Positions 45,605 through 54,907 of a stretch of 64,000 bases of DNA are shown in pieces. The number at the start of each line of letters is the position of its first letter. The stretch's first letter is position 1. The translations under genes and the position numbers were made by a program. Source of the stretch: Acetivibrio saccincola (GTDB lineage Bacteria > Bacillota > Clostridia > Acetivibrionales > Acetivibrionaceae); assembly GCF_002844395.1 (NCBI RefSeq), contig NZ_CP025197.1, positions 1,922,001 through 1,986,000 on the forward strand, written 5' to 3'. Under the pieces are notes generated by a model. That model did not search any database, was not told the origin of the DNA, and saw only the letters and a list, made by a program, of their open reading frames with translations.

Positions 45605-46607
45605 CGTCTCCAACCTCCATATTAGAAAATTCATTTTTTATACTCTCTATTACGTTATCACTTGCAAATTTACTAGCCTTTATCACAACGTTTTTTACTG
45701 TCTTTGCATTGGAATTTCCATGACTCTTAAACACCAGTCCGTTAACTCCTAATATAGGAGCCCCTCCATGTTCTTCAGGGTTTAATTTGCTTCTATATTC
45801 CATAAATTGTTTTTTTATCATTAAGCCGGATAATTTGGTTTTAAAATTGGTATTAAATATATTTCTTAAAGAGTGCATAAAAAAGGATGCAGTCCCTTCT
45901 AAAAATTTAAGAAGGACATTTCCTGTAAACCCGTCGCAAACAATTACATCAACTTCTCCCATCATAACATCATTGCCTTCAACATTTCCAACAAAGTTTA
46001 ATTTTGAATTTGAAAGTAGAGTATGGGCTTGTTTTAAAACTTCATTACCTTTTCCTTCTTCTGAACCTATGTTTACAAGACCAACCCGGGGTTTTTCCAA
46101 TCCAAGCATTGCTTTTATGTATATAGAACCCATAATGCCAAATTGATAGTAGTTAATTGGTTTACATACAGTGTTGAGTCCTGCATCAATTATAAGCCCT
46201 TTTCCTGTTTTAGTAGGTATAATTGCAGCAAGGGAAGGTCTGTCAACCCCTTTTATTCTTCCTAAAATTAAAAGTGCCCCTGCCATCAATGCACCACTGT
46301 TGCCACAGGAAACAAATATGTCACCTTTTTTCTCCTTGAGCATTTTAAAACCTACTACCATTGAAGAATCTTTTTTAGTCTTAATTGCCTTAGTAGGAAT
46401 ATCTTCTACAGTTATAACTTCAGTGGTCTCATGGATTTTAATGCGGTCGCTTTTAAAATTACGCTTATTCAATATTTCTGTAATTTTATTTTTGTCTCCT
46501 AATAACAATACTTCGAACCCGTCAGCCTCATTAACGGCATCTATACAGCCGTTAACAACGGATTCCGGCGCACTGTCTCCGCCCATTGCATCTACTAAAA
46601 TTACCAA
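45588..46607 (-). CDS. plsX: Phosphate acyltransferase PlsX
   Basis: About 339 residues: LVDAMGGDSAPESVVNGCID at the N-terminus, GNSGALMAGALLILGRIKGV, VDVIVCDGFTGNVLLKFLEG and EHGGAPILGVNG. It makes acyl-phosphate from acyl-ACP for phospholipid synthesis. Several starts are open: ATG 46634 (overlapping the fapR end), GTG 46616 and TTG 46607. Only the TTG has a good ribosome-binding site (GGGAG, spacing 8), and MVILVDAMGGD matches the family, so it is preferred with moderate confidence. Confidence 0.93.
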   Translation of the reverse strand: MVILVDAMGGDSAPESVVNGCIDAVNEADGFEVLLLGDKNKITEILNKRNFKSDRIKIHETTEVITVEDIPTKAIKTKKDSSMVVGFKMLKEKKGDIFVSCGNSGALMAGALLILGRIKGVDRPSLAAIIPTKTGKGLIIDAGLNTVCKPINYYQFGIMGSIYIKAMLGLEKPRVGLVNIGSEEGKGNEVLKQAHTLLSNSKLNFVGNVEGNDVMMGEVDVIVCDGFTGNVLLKFLEGTASFFMHSLRNIFNTNFKTKLSGLMIKKQFMEYRSKLNPEEHGGAPILGVNGLVFKSHGNSNAKTVKNVVIKASKFASDNVIESIKNEFSNMEVGDVEQNL

Positions 46608-46630
46608 AACCTTCACTCCCAGAAAAATAA

Positions 46631-47215
46631 TCATTTTTCACTGTCGTAAAAATCTTTTTCAAGGGATACCAGTATAAATTTCCCCCTGAAAACTTCAACT
46701 TGTTTATGTGAAATATTTACCCAAACTATATACTTATTATCTCTTACTTTTTTTACTTCTGCCTTTGCCAAAAGTTTATTTCCTGAATAAACCGGCGTCT
46801 TATACTTTATATTTGCCACTCCTACCAAAGCCACATCAGCATCAATTACTGCAATTGCCAGGGACTCTGCAAGGGAATAAATATAATGACCCCTTATTAT
46901 TTTAGTTCTTTCAAATGCCATACTGTCATCTGTTTCAAGTATTGACATTCCCCCAACACCTAAAGAAATATCTAAAAGTTCCCCCACTATTTCCTTGCTG
47001 TTTAGTGATTTGACTTTGGTGTAATTCTTTTCTGCTACATTTTTTATTCTTTCCCTTAGTTCAGGTATACCCAGTTCAAGTCTGTCTAATCTTATAGTTG
47101 GTACACTGACTTTAAAAATCTCTGCCAGCTCCTCATCAGTCAAAAAAGGGTCCTGGGTTAATTTCTCTAATAAAACAGACTGTCTTTCCTTTTTTACAGA
47201 GGACGGCCTGCTCAT
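46631..47215 (-). CDS. fapR: Fatty-acid/phospholipid regulator FapR
   Basis: 194 residues. An N-terminal helix-turn-helix domain (about 1-55; [20 protein letters not shown]) precedes a thioesterase-like hot-dog domain (about 85-185; [40 protein letters not shown]) that binds malonyl-CoA in known members. FapR represses lipid genes until malonyl-CoA accumulates. AGAGGTGA precedes the ATG. It heads the fapR-plsX-fabH-fabD-fabG-acpP run and has a FapR-like operator in its own promoter region. Confidence 0.94.
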   Translation of the reverse strand: MSRPSSVKKERQSVLLEKLTQDPFLTDEELAEIFKVSVPTIRLDRLELGIPELRERIKNVAEKNYTKVKSLNSKEIVGELLDISLGVGGMSILETDDSMAFERTKIIRGHYIYSLAESLAIAVIDADVALVGVANIKYKTPVYSGNKLLAKAEVKKVRDNKYIVWVNISHKQVEVFRGKFILVSLEKDFYDSEK

Positions 47216-47373
47216 AAAATCACCTCTTTTAAACTATGCCTAAAGGTGAATATAATATTTTAAAACTATATTGCACCAAAAATTAAACTTTTAAAAATAC
47301 TAAATACATTATTTACAGTTTTAAATCCATTAAATTTATCATTTATATAAAATATATTATATTTTTATTATAA

Positions 47374-47390
47374 TTATTACCTGATACTAA
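47374..47390. promoter_or_regulatory. FapR-type operator upstream of fapR
   Basis: TTATTACCTGATACTAA is a near-palindrome; the half-site TACTAA mirrors TTAGTA with one mismatch. It closely follows the known FapR operator form (TTAGTA, about 5 nt, TACTAA). It lies about +9 to +25 from the inferred start of transcription, where a bound repressor would block elongation or open complex formation. Confidence 0.75.
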
Positions 47391-47405
47391 TTGCTGATAA
47401 TAAAG

Positions 47406-47434
47406 AGTATATTATATTTTTATCTTTTGTGCAA
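47406..47434 (-). promoter_or_regulatory. Promoter of the fapR-plsX-fab operon
   Basis: Minus-strand TTGCAC (47434-47429), 17-nt spacer, TATACT (47411-47406). It faces fapR across a leader of about 180 nt that contains the FapR-type operator. Confidence 0.75.
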
Positions 47435-47458
47435 GAATTTCCTTAAAATTTTTTAAAA

Positions 47459-48076
47459 TTATTTATTAAAGTCTATAACATTTGCATTTTTTATTATGTA
47501 ATCATAGGCTGAATATATGGTTATAACAACTGCTATAAACATTAAATACCTGTCTAATGGAAAATCAACCCACAAACTAATGGGATAATTTTTTAAAAGG
47601 GCGGCTAATATTGCAACAATCTGTGTTATTGTTTTTACCTTTCCCCACTTACTTGCCGCTATAACTATCCCGTCACTTGCTGCCACCAGCCTTAAACCGG
47701 TAATTATAAATTCCCTGCCTATTATAACCGTTGCCGCCCATGAGGTAACATTATTTCTTTCCACAAGGGCAACTAATGCTGCGGTAATGAGAAGCTTGTC
47801 TGCAATTGGGTCTAAAAATTTCCCAAATCTGGTTATCTGTTTTCTCTTTCTGGCTATATAACCGTCTAAGCCGTCTGTACTTGATGCAATGAGAAATAAA
47901 AGGGCAGCAAGATAATTTCCATACTCCCATATATACTCATTTATAACCCTAAGGTGAGGATGGGCAAATTTAAGCATTTGTACTTCAAATATCCAATCAG
48001 GTATTGGTATTATTAAAAGCATAAAAATCGGTACCATAATAATTCTGGATAATGTTAATTTATTGGGAAGGTTCAT
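47459..48076 (-). CDS. pgsA: CDP-diacylglycerol-glycerol-3-phosphate 3-phosphatidyltransferase
   Basis: About 205 residues from the ATG at 48076 (AGGAGA 8 nt upstream). It has about five membrane helices and the CDP-alcohol phosphotransferase signature DGLDGYIARKRKQITRFGKFLDPIAD in two pieces (DGLDGYIAR, then GKFLDPIAD). It makes phosphatidylglycerol phosphate. It overlaps the end of rimO by 17 nt and ends before the fapR promoter. Confidence 0.95.
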   Translation of the reverse strand: MNLPNKLTLSRIIMVPIFMLLIIPIPDWIFEVQMLKFAHPHLRVINEYIWEYGNYLAALLFLIASSTDGLDGYIARKRKQITRFGKFLDPIADKLLITAALVALVERNNVTSWAATVIIGREFIITGLRLVAASDGIVIAASKWGKVKTITQIVAILAALLKNYPISLWVDFPLDRYLMFIAVVITIYSAYDYIIKNANVIDFNK

Positions 48077-49403
48077 GCACAACATCTCCTATTAAATCAT
48101 ATTCATCAATATTTAATATTCTCACATTTACAAACTTTCCAATTTCTATAGGTTGCATACTTGTAAAAAATATATATCCGTCTATTTCAGGTGCTTCTTT
48201 ATACGTTCTTCCATAATAAAAGATACCGTCCTCAGCAACACCCTCCACCAGCGTTTTATAAACTTTGTTTAACCTCTTTTTATTTTTCTTTAACACAATT
48301 TCCCTCTGCAGCTGCATTATATGAGCCCGTCTTAATTCTTTGACGCTTTTTTTAATCTGGGGCTTTAGGTTGTATGCAGCTGTACCTTCTTCTCTTGAAT
48401 ATGTAAATACCCCTAATCTGTCAAACTCTGTTTCTTTAACAAAGTCGCATAAAATTTCAAAGTCCTTTTCACTCTCTCCGGGAAACCCGGCTATTAATGA
48501 TGTCCTAATGGCAATTTCAGGTATTTTGGTTTTAAGTTTTTCAAGAACATCTTTAAAATTTCTTGATGTTCCTCTTCTTCCCATTTTTTTGAGTATATCA
48601 TCACTTGCATGTTGAATGGGAATATCTAAATATTTTACTATTTTGTTATTGGTTGAAATTTCCTCAATCAATGCATCATCAATTTCTTCAGGATAACAGT
48701 AAAGAAGTCTTATCCACTCAATTTTGTCAATTTCACTTATTTCCCTTATTAATCTAACTAGTCTTTTCTCTCCATATATATCTTTTCCATAGCTGGTAAC
48801 ATCCTGGGCTATGAGGATAATTTCTTTTGCACCTTTTTCTGCAAGGATCCCTGCTTCCTTTTTGATATCCTCAATTTTTCTGCTCCTGTAAGGTCCCCTA
48901 AGGGAAGGAATAATACAATATGTACAAAAGTTGTCACAGCCTTCAGCTATTTTTAAATAAGCATATCCATTTTTAGTTGAAAGCACTCTTTCTTCGTTTA
49001 AATATTTAATATTATCCCTGTCATTTAAATTTGTATAACATTTTATTTTTCCATTGTAAATATTTTGTATTACTTTATCAATCTCACCATATTCCCCTGT
49101 ACCAATTACAGCATCTACTTCAGGCATTTCCTTAATTACTTCATCCTTATACCTTTGAGCCAGACATCCTGTAACAATTAGCACTTCACAATTACCATCT
49201 TTGTATTTTGCCATCTCCAATATAGTGTTAATTGACTCTTCCTTTGCAGAATCAATAAATCCACAAGTGTTAACGATTATAATATCAGCTGCCCTTTCAT
49301 CTGAAGTTATTTCAAAATTTTCTTTTAGTTTCCCCAGCATTATTTCGCTGTCAACTAAATTTTTCGGGCATCCCAGTGAAACAAGTCCTACCTTTTTCTT
49401 CAA
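48060..49403 (-). CDS. rimO: Ribosomal protein S12 methylthiotransferase
   Basis: About 447 residues. The N-terminal MTTase domain has VSLGCPKNLVDSEIMLGKL, VNTCGFIDSAKEESINTILE and VTGCLAQRY, whose three Cys bind one cluster. The radical SAM motif is CDNFCTYC. A C-terminal TRAM domain closes the protein. It methylthiolates Asp of ribosomal protein S12. A GTG at 49412 opens the frame, but GAGGTG lies 6 nt before the TTG at 49403, which gives the family start MKKKVGLVSLGCPKN. Confidence 0.95.
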   Translation of the reverse strand: MKKKVGLVSLGCPKNLVDSEIMLGKLKENFEITSDERAADIIIVNTCGFIDSAKEESINTILEMAKYKDGNCEVLIVTGCLAQRYKDEVIKEMPEVDAVIGTGEYGEIDKVIQNIYNGKIKCYTNLNDRDNIKYLNEERVLSTKNGYAYLKIAEGCDNFCTYCIIPSLRGPYRSRKIEDIKKEAGILAEKGAKEIILIAQDVTSYGKDIYGEKRLVRLIREISEIDKIEWIRLLYCYPEEIDDALIEEISTNNKIVKYLDIPIQHASDDILKKMGRRGTSRNFKDVLEKLKTKIPEIAIRTSLIAGFPGESEKDFEILCDFVKETEFDRLGVFTYSREEGTAAYNLKPQIKKSVKELRRAHIMQLQREIVLKKNKKRLNKVYKTLVEGVAEDGIFYYGRTYKEAPEIDGYIFFTSMQPIEIGKFVNVRILNIDEYDLIGDVVHEPSQ

Positions 49404-49518
49404 ATCCTGCACCTCTAATAAATATTAATTTATTATAAGCCTTCTTAAAAATCACATTTAAAATGCTAAAATAAGAAAGCATGAACATATTTCATTATTA
49501 ACTTTTATAGAGAAATTG

Positions 49519-49770
49519 TCAATTATTTTTTATTAAATCTTCAGGTATAAGATTTTCCGCCTTATAAATCAACTCCTCTATTTCCGACTTTAGCTTTTGT
49601 ATTTCCTCTTCTAAATTTTCCGGCTTTATTCCCAGTTCATCCAGCTCTTTTAGTATCTCCTGTTTTTGTCTGTTCAAATCCTCCAGCCTGGCTTCTGCCC
49701 TTATTCTAAGGTTTTTAGCTTTGTCTAAATTTTCTTTTATTTTATTTATCTTTTTTTCGTATTCAGACAT
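49519..49770 (-). CDS. Small coiled-coil protein linked to the Rad50-like gene
   Basis: 83 residues, almost all heptad-pattern helix (KINKIKENLDKAKNLRIRAE, QKQEILKELDELG, EEEIQKLKSEIEELIYKAEN), charged and without Cys. The start ATG shares its A with the stop of the Rad50-like gene (TAATG), and GGGAGGAG is placed for it, so translation is coupled. I do not recognise a family. It may form a coiled coil with the truncated Rad50-like arm; that is inference from position only. Confidence 0.7.
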   Translation of the reverse strand: MSEYEKKINKIKENLDKAKNLRIRAEARLEDLNRQKQEILKELDELGIKPENLEEEIQKLKSEIEELIYKAENLIPEDLIKNN

Positions 49771-51395
49771 TACCTGTTCTCCTCCCTGTAATTAGCGATA
49801 ATATTTTCTATAACATTCTCACCTATTAAGCTGTCACATAAAGGACATTTCCCACTGTCTTTTAGTATTTTTACATATTCATTCAAAAGTTTTTCTATTT
49901 CTGCTTTCCTCGCATTAATATAATTTTGCCCTTCTTCTATTCTTTTCTCATAATCTTTGTACTTTTCATTCAGCTCTATAAGCCTTTTTTCTGATTTTAA
50001 CATTTCATCAATTTTTATTACCATACTCTCTGCTTCATTAACATTATCACATTCTTTTATTTGTTTTTCAACATTTGCTATCTCTTTTTTACAGATATTA
50101 TATTTATTTTGATATAAATTAAGCATATTTATATTTAAACTGTCCTCATAAATCTTTTTTACTAATTCCTCAACATGGTGAATATCCTTTGTTTTATTTA
50201 ATATTTCTTCTTCACTTACAATCCATTTATTTATATTATTTAAACTAATTTGATGTTTTTTAACTTTGTCGTATCTTAAAATTTTTATGTTTACAGAGCT
50301 TATAATTTCAATCCCTTCGTTTATATTGCAAGTCTTTTCTAAAATAATCTTTTTATCAGCAATCTCTTTTTTTATACCGTTTAAATTGGTTTTGTAACCT
50401 TTTATTTTTTCATATTTTAAAGCTTTTTCATTTGCAATATTGATAATTTCAGCTGTCTCGTTTACATTTTCAGTTTTATTTAAAATTATATTTATATCTT
50501 TTATATCCCTTTTAACATCTAAAAATCTTTTTTGTACACTTTCTAACCTGTTTAGTTTTTCAATGTACAACTCAATGGTTTTTAAAACCATTTCCCCTTG
50601 GTTTATTTTATTGAGTTTTAGAAGTATTTCATTTACTTCTAATTTTTTATCCTCGATATATTCTAATTGAAGTCTCTTATTTTCCAGCTTTTCAATTTTA
50701 TTTATTAAGTTTTCAAGTTTTTTTATAACGTTTTCAGATTCATCTAGGGCTTCTTTTAACTTGTCCAAATCTTTAAACTCTGAAAGTTTAGAATCTATAT
50801 CTTCTATTTCGCTATTTAACCTGTCCCTTGTCTGATTTTCCCTTCTTAAATCTGTAGAAGTATCTTTTATGGATTTATCCAATATGTGAAGTCCTACCAT
50901 CCTGCCAATGGCCTTTGCCCGCAGTGCACCGGATTCTGAAATAAGAAAAGGGCCTTCTAGCTGCTCCCCAATGTTAAGACATGTCTTTTTATCTGTGTCC
51001 AAAATGACTTTTGGAATTCCATGGGCTTTAACAACCTCATAGGGAACTTCACTTCCAAAGCCTTCAAAAATACTGGCATTTTCATGCCTATCTTTTAAAA
51101 TATACCTGTTTTTGCCGGCACTTCTCTCCCTTATAATTGTGTAGCCATTGCTCATCTTTAGTGTAACCCTTGCATAATTAGCCCCCTGTCTAATATAATC
51201 ACTTCCCCTTGGTTCATTATACAAGACCCATTTAATAGCTCTTATTATAGCGGATTTTCCATGATCCGATGCTCCTATAATAACGTTTAGCCCGTCTTTG
51301 AAAGTGATTTTGGTATTTTTGTGAGATTGAAAATTTTCTATAATAATCTCTTCTATCCTAATAATCTTCTTCCCCTCCCTTAGAAAGGCTTTCAC
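49770..51395 (-). CDS. Rad50/SbcC-like ATPase, N-terminal half only, ending in a zinc-hook motif
   Basis: About 541 residues. The N-terminal ABC half is clear: IENFQSHKNTKITFKDGLNV, Walker A IIGASDHGKSAIIRAI, and a Q-loop-like part (LNIGEQLEGPFLISESGALR). A coiled coil then runs from about residue 175 to 510. It ends with GKCPLCDSLIGEN, a zinc-hook CxxC, and stops about 20 residues later. The returning coiled coil, signature motif and Walker B half are absent, and no fragment of them lies nearby. The start is unsure: GTG 51395 (AGGA upstream), TTG 51401, or an ATT near 51365 that has the best Shine-Dalgarno sequence (AGGGAGGGG). It is paired with the Mre11/SbcD-like gene. Confidence 0.85.
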   Translation of the reverse strand: MKAFLREGKKIIRIEEIIIENFQSHKNTKITFKDGLNVIIGASDHGKSAIIRAIKWVLYNEPRGSDYIRQGANYARVTLKMSNGYTIIRERSAGKNRYILKDRHENASIFEGFGSEVPYEVVKAHGIPKVILDTDKKTCLNIGEQLEGPFLISESGALRAKAIGRMVGLHILDKSIKDTSTDLRRENQTRDRLNSEIEDIDSKLSEFKDLDKLKEALDESENVIKKLENLINKIEKLENKRLQLEYIEDKKLEVNEILLKLNKINQGEMVLKTIELYIEKLNRLESVQKRFLDVKRDIKDINIILNKTENVNETAEIINIANEKALKYEKIKGYKTNLNGIKKEIADKKIILEKTCNINEGIEIISSVNIKILRYDKVKKHQISLNNINKWIVSEEEILNKTKDIHHVEELVKKIYEDSLNINMLNLYQNKYNICKKEIANVEKQIKECDNVNEAESMVIKIDEMLKSEKRLIELNEKYKDYEKRIEEGQNYINARKAEIEKLLNEYVKILKDSGKCPLCDSLIGENVIENIIANYREENR

Positions 51396-52353
51396 GGGCA
51401 ATTCCTATTCTTCTTAGTGCCTCTTCTTTAATTTTGGGGCTAAGATTTTCATCTGAAACTATTTCATTAATAATTTGCAAAATATCAACTTTTTTGTACC
51501 GCCCGCTATTGGAGATGCCCTGGTAAAATTCATGAAGCTTTAAGTTCCTGTCTTTTGACACCTCAATTTTATCCTTGTCCAACACTTCTTCACCTAAAAG
51601 AGCTGTTTTAAGTTGTATTTCCTCTACATAAATTTTATCCTTTATTTCTATAAACACAACACCGGGTCTTCTCTCTATTTCAGCTAAACTATTAGAAACC
51701 CTTACAATACTGCCTGTGTTGATAAAAAATTTACCATTTTGTTTTCTAATTCCAAAACCGCTGTGGTAGTGACCTGCAAGGGTTATATCAGCCTCTGTAT
51801 CTTTTATATCATCAAGAAGTGTATAGGGAATTCCTTCAAAGAAGGGCTTTGAAAGAAGCATGCCATGAATGATATTAATGGCATAATCTGCATGTGGGGG
51901 TTTTTTTACAATGTAGTATTTTTTATAATTTTCTTCACTGTCAATATCATAATTATAGGAACTTCCGGTAATACATACGGTTATTCCATTCTTTTTTAAT
52001 AATACTTCATCACCATGCCTTAAAAGAGTAACCATTCCTGTACCGTCTAAAAGCCCCAACATGGTTCTTCCGATGGTATCAGGATTGTGCCCGTAAATAT
52101 CGTGATTCCCTGCAACGGTGTAAACTGGCTTTTCAAATTTTTTTATAATAATGGCAAACTCCCTCACTATAGACGGGGAAATATCCGGTCTGTCAAACCA
52201 ATCCCCGCCATGGAGTATATAGTCCACATCCAGCTTTTTAGAAATATCTATAATTTCTAAAAATTTGGCTTTTAATGTTTCATAAAAATTATCTTTTCTG
52301 TTTTTAGGAGTAGTCCCTCTGATATGAGAGTCAGTAAAAAAAAGAAATTTCAT
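51358..52353 (-). CDS. Mre11/SbcD-like metallophosphoesterase
   Basis: About 331 residues from the ATG at 52353 (GAGAAGG upstream). All calcineurin-type nuclease motifs are present in order: FTDSHIRG, LHGGDWFDRP, VAGNHDIYG, IIHGM and LAGHYHSGFG. The C-terminal part (about 240-331) is a helical capping or partner-binding region. With the Rad50-like gene downstream (overlapping by up to 38 nt) it probably forms a DNA end-processing nuclease. Confidence 0.88.
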   Translation of the reverse strand: MKFLFFTDSHIRGTTPKNRKDNFYETLKAKFLEIIDISKKLDVDYILHGGDWFDRPDISPSIVREFAIIIKKFEKPVYTVAGNHDIYGHNPDTIGRTMLGLLDGTGMVTLLRHGDEVLLKKNGITVCITGSSYNYDIDSEENYKKYYIVKKPPHADYAINIIHGMLLSKPFFEGIPYTLLDDIKDTEADITLAGHYHSGFGIRKQNGKFFINTGSIVRVSNSLAEIERRPGVVFIEIKDKIYVEEIQLKTALLGEEVLDKDKIEVSKDRNLKLHEFYQGISNSGRYKKVDILQIINEIVSDENLSPKIKEEALRRIGIARESLSKGGEEDY

Positions 52354-52411
52354 AAGCCTTCTCTCTTTCGGTAAATTATTTTGCAGGTAATCTGTCAATA
52401 ATTATATCACA

Positions 52412-53092
52412 TTATTTTATATTATTGTATTTTTTTATATATTCAACCCACCACTCTTGATTTTCAATAGTGCTGTATTCCTTTCCAAGATGGGAAGCAT
52501 CACCTTCTAATACCACTTTATACTCTTTCCCGTCATGTTCAACAATTGTAATGGAAGTGTTGTCGTACCATTTTATTTTTATCATTTCTGTAAGGTCCCA
52601 CCGGAAAAAATAACACATCAATGTCCTTATTGCTGTGCCATGGGTAACTATGCAAATATTTTTGCCTTTATTGTTTTTTATAATGTATTCCACTTCATCT
52701 ATCAGTCTTTTTTGAAATTCCACCATATTTTCGCCATTTGGCATCTTGTGGGAATGAGGGCTGTTTTCCCATGTGTCATATTCTTTTGGCCAAAGCTCCG
52801 GCAGTTCTTCCCACTTTTTACCTTCCCAATCCCCTCCGTTTATTTCTTTTAACTTGTCCGTTCTTATAATTGGAAGGTTTTTTGACTTTGCAATATATTC
52901 TGCCGTTTTTATAGCTCTCTTCATACTGCTTGAATAAATCACATCAATCTTTCTGTCTTTAAGGCTTTCTGCTGCAAGTTTTGCCTGAATATGTCCTTTC
53001 TCTGTAATGTCAGCATCTGTCCAACCATGAAATACCCTGTTAAGATTACCTTCAGCCTCTGCATGACGAACAAAAATTAGTGTTGTTTTCAT
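52412..53092 (-). CDS. Histidine-phosphatase family protein (phosphoglycerate mutase-like)
   Basis: 226 residues with the catalytic LIFVRHAEAEGNLNRVFHGW (RHA instead of the usual RHG), DVIYSSSMKRAIKTAEYIAK, a second acidic motif LKEINGGDWEGKKWEELPE, and ICIVTHGTAIRTLM with the second catalytic His. Substrate is unclear; relatives act on sugar phosphates or alpha-ribazole phosphate. Single gene upstream of the Mre11-like gene. Confidence 0.88.
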   Translation of the reverse strand: MKTTLIFVRHAEAEGNLNRVFHGWTDADITEKGHIQAKLAAESLKDRKIDVIYSSSMKRAIKTAEYIAKSKNLPIIRTDKLKEINGGDWEGKKWEELPELWPKEYDTWENSPHSHKMPNGENMVEFQKRLIDEVEYIIKNNKGKNICIVTHGTAIRTLMCYFFRWDLTEMIKIKWYDNTSITIVEHDGKEYKVVLEGDASHLGKEYSTIENQEWWVEYIKKYNNIK

Positions 53093-53379
53093 AATATATT
53101 CCTTTCTACAAAGTTATACTTATTATATAGTCTATAGGTATTAGTATTCTTTTTCAAGCACTATTTTAGCCAGAAAAAACATTATTAATATGCATAAATT
53201 AGAACCTGCAAATACTATTTTTAAAAATTTCACTCTATAGCATTTACAGGCTCTTTAATTTTCCTTTCTGTGTTTATTTCTATTTATAAATATATTATAT
53301 CGGATTTCACCGGTAATTTTCGTAATTTTATACCCTGTTTTTTATATATCTTTTAGTGATTCTAATATTTTATGTATCA

Positions 53380-53826
53380 CTACATTGAGATATTCTTACT
53401 GCCCTTTATAACTTTTATTTCTACTTCATGCTTTTCCAGTTTACTCTCTATTCTTTCCAATATTTCACCATGCCTTTTAAGTTGTTCTGTATTTTGCTTC
53501 CAACCATCAAATAAAGCTTCTAATTTGCGTCCGTGGTCATTTTCTATTCTGGTTACTATGTCTTCCAGTCTTTGTTGTCTTGCTTCCAGTCTTTGTTGTC
53601 TTGCTTCCAGTCTTTGTTGTCTTGCTTCCAGTCTTTGTTGTCTTGCTTCCAGTCTTTGTTGTCCTTCTTCCAGTCTTTCTTGCCCTGCTCTTAAGCCTAC
53701 TATTTCTCCTTCCAGTCTTTCTTGCCCTGCTCTTAAGCCTACTATTTCTCCTTCCAGTCTTTCTTGCCCTGCTTTTAAGCCTGTTATTTCTGTAAATATC
53801 AGTTCTAACAGTTCTCTGTCAGTCAC
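53380..53826 (-). CDS. Heptad-repeat coiled-coil protein
   Basis: 148 residues. MTDRELLELIFTEITGLKAG is followed by two 14-residue units (RLEGEIVGLRAGQE type) and then five 7-residue units (QQRLEAR/EEG), built by tandem DNA repeats. The end is an ordinary coiled coil (IESKLEKHEVEIKVIKGSKN). Start is GTG with GGAGGGAG. Proteins of this shape are common in Clostridia and of unknown role; they are often variable in length between strains. Soluble and probably oligomeric. Confidence 0.75.
   Translation of the reverse strand: MTDRELLELIFTEITGLKAGQERLEGEIVGLRAGQERLEGEIVGLRAGQERLEEGQQRLEARQQRLEARQQRLEARQQRLEARQQRLEDIVTRIENDHGRKLEALFDGWKQNTEQLKRHGEILERIESKLEKHEVEIKVIKGSKNISM
53558..53797. repeat. 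Two families of in-frame tandem repeats (21 bp and 42 bp)
   Basis: The 21-mer CTTGCTTCCAGTCTTTGTTG(T) is repeated perfectly four times at 53579-53662, with a partial copy before it. A 42-bp unit beginning AGTCTTTCTTGCCCTGC is repeated three times at 53672-53797, the third diverged. Both periods are multiples of 21 bp (seven codons), so copy-number change keeps the frame and the heptad register. Confidence 0.95.
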
Positions 53827-53930
53827 TCTTTCTCCCTCCTTTCAATATGAATTTTTAATGTACTTGACTATCAATTATACAATGTAACGGAAATAAATAC
53901 AATATTTATTTTTTATAAATAAAGTTTTAA

Positions 53931-53978
53931 ACTGGCTAGATTAGTGCCATGCCCTGACACACATGCTAAAAAAGAAGC
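53931..53978. repeat. Copy A of a 48-bp imperfect direct repeat
   Basis: The block ACTGGCTAGATTAGTGCCAT and onward to AAAAAAGAAGC is matched by copy B at 54828-54876 with about eight differences and one indel. It contains a damaged hairpin (GTGCCA..TGACAC). In copy A the following sequence no longer forms a terminator. It lies in the otherwise empty region 53827-54032. Confidence 0.8.
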
Positions 53979-54032
53979 TACTCGCAAATCTTTGTAAAAC
54001 AGCTCCTTTAAATATTCCTTTACAGTTATTAA

Positions 54033-54570
<538 letters not shown>

Positions 54571-54827
54571 AAAAATTGACGTTTTATTTTGTATAAATTA
54601 TTTATTAAAATTTTTAAATTTTTGATAATTTTTCTTGTAATGCTTTGGTTACATAATTTTATATACTTATAATATTATTTGTATCACCAAGATTCTATGA
54701 TTTTTTTAAATGTCAAATTGACTATCTTTACAGTTGTATTTTGATAAAGTATAAGAATAAAAAAATCGATTTCTTTTCAAAGAAAATTATAGCTTTTCAT
54801 TTAATGATTTTAAGTTACATGACTTTC

Positions 54828-54876
54828 ACTAGCTAGACTAGTGCCATACCCTGGCACACCAAACTAAAAAAGAAGC
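54828..54876. repeat. Copy B of the 48-bp imperfect direct repeat
   Basis: ACTAGCTAGACTAGTGCCAT and onward, in the same orientation as copy A at 53931-53978. It contains an intact hairpin GTGCCA-TACCC-TGGCAC. Its last bases form the start of the GH94 terminator stem. Confidence 0.8.
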
Positions 54877-54905
54877 ACGGGACTTCCCCGTGCTTCTTTT
54901 TTTCT
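54866..54905 (-). terminator. Terminator of the GH94 gene
   Basis: AAAAAAGAAGCACGGG and CCGTGCTTCTTTTTTT pair with a short loop, giving a strong stem with A/T tracts on both sides, immediately after the GH94 stop on the minus strand. Confidence 0.9.
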
Positions 54906-54907
54906 TA

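Larger units (their letters stand above)
54571..54907. other. Intergenic region between the dockerin remnant and the GH94 gene
   Basis: About 340 A/T-rich bases without a gene. They hold copy B of the 48-bp repeat and the GH94 terminator. No trace of an upstream catalytic domain for the dockerin remnant could be read in any frame by eye. Confidence 0.6.

Noticed and set aside
53579-53797. CRISPR array
   Set aside because: The repeats are contiguous, without spacers, and encode a coiled coil in frame.
53372-53887. Long plus-strand frame of 171 codons with Cys/Ser-rich repeats
   Set aside because: It is the mirror of the heptad-repeat gene on the minus strand. Its repeats come from the same 21- and 42-bp DNA repeats, and it has no supporting ribosome-binding site.
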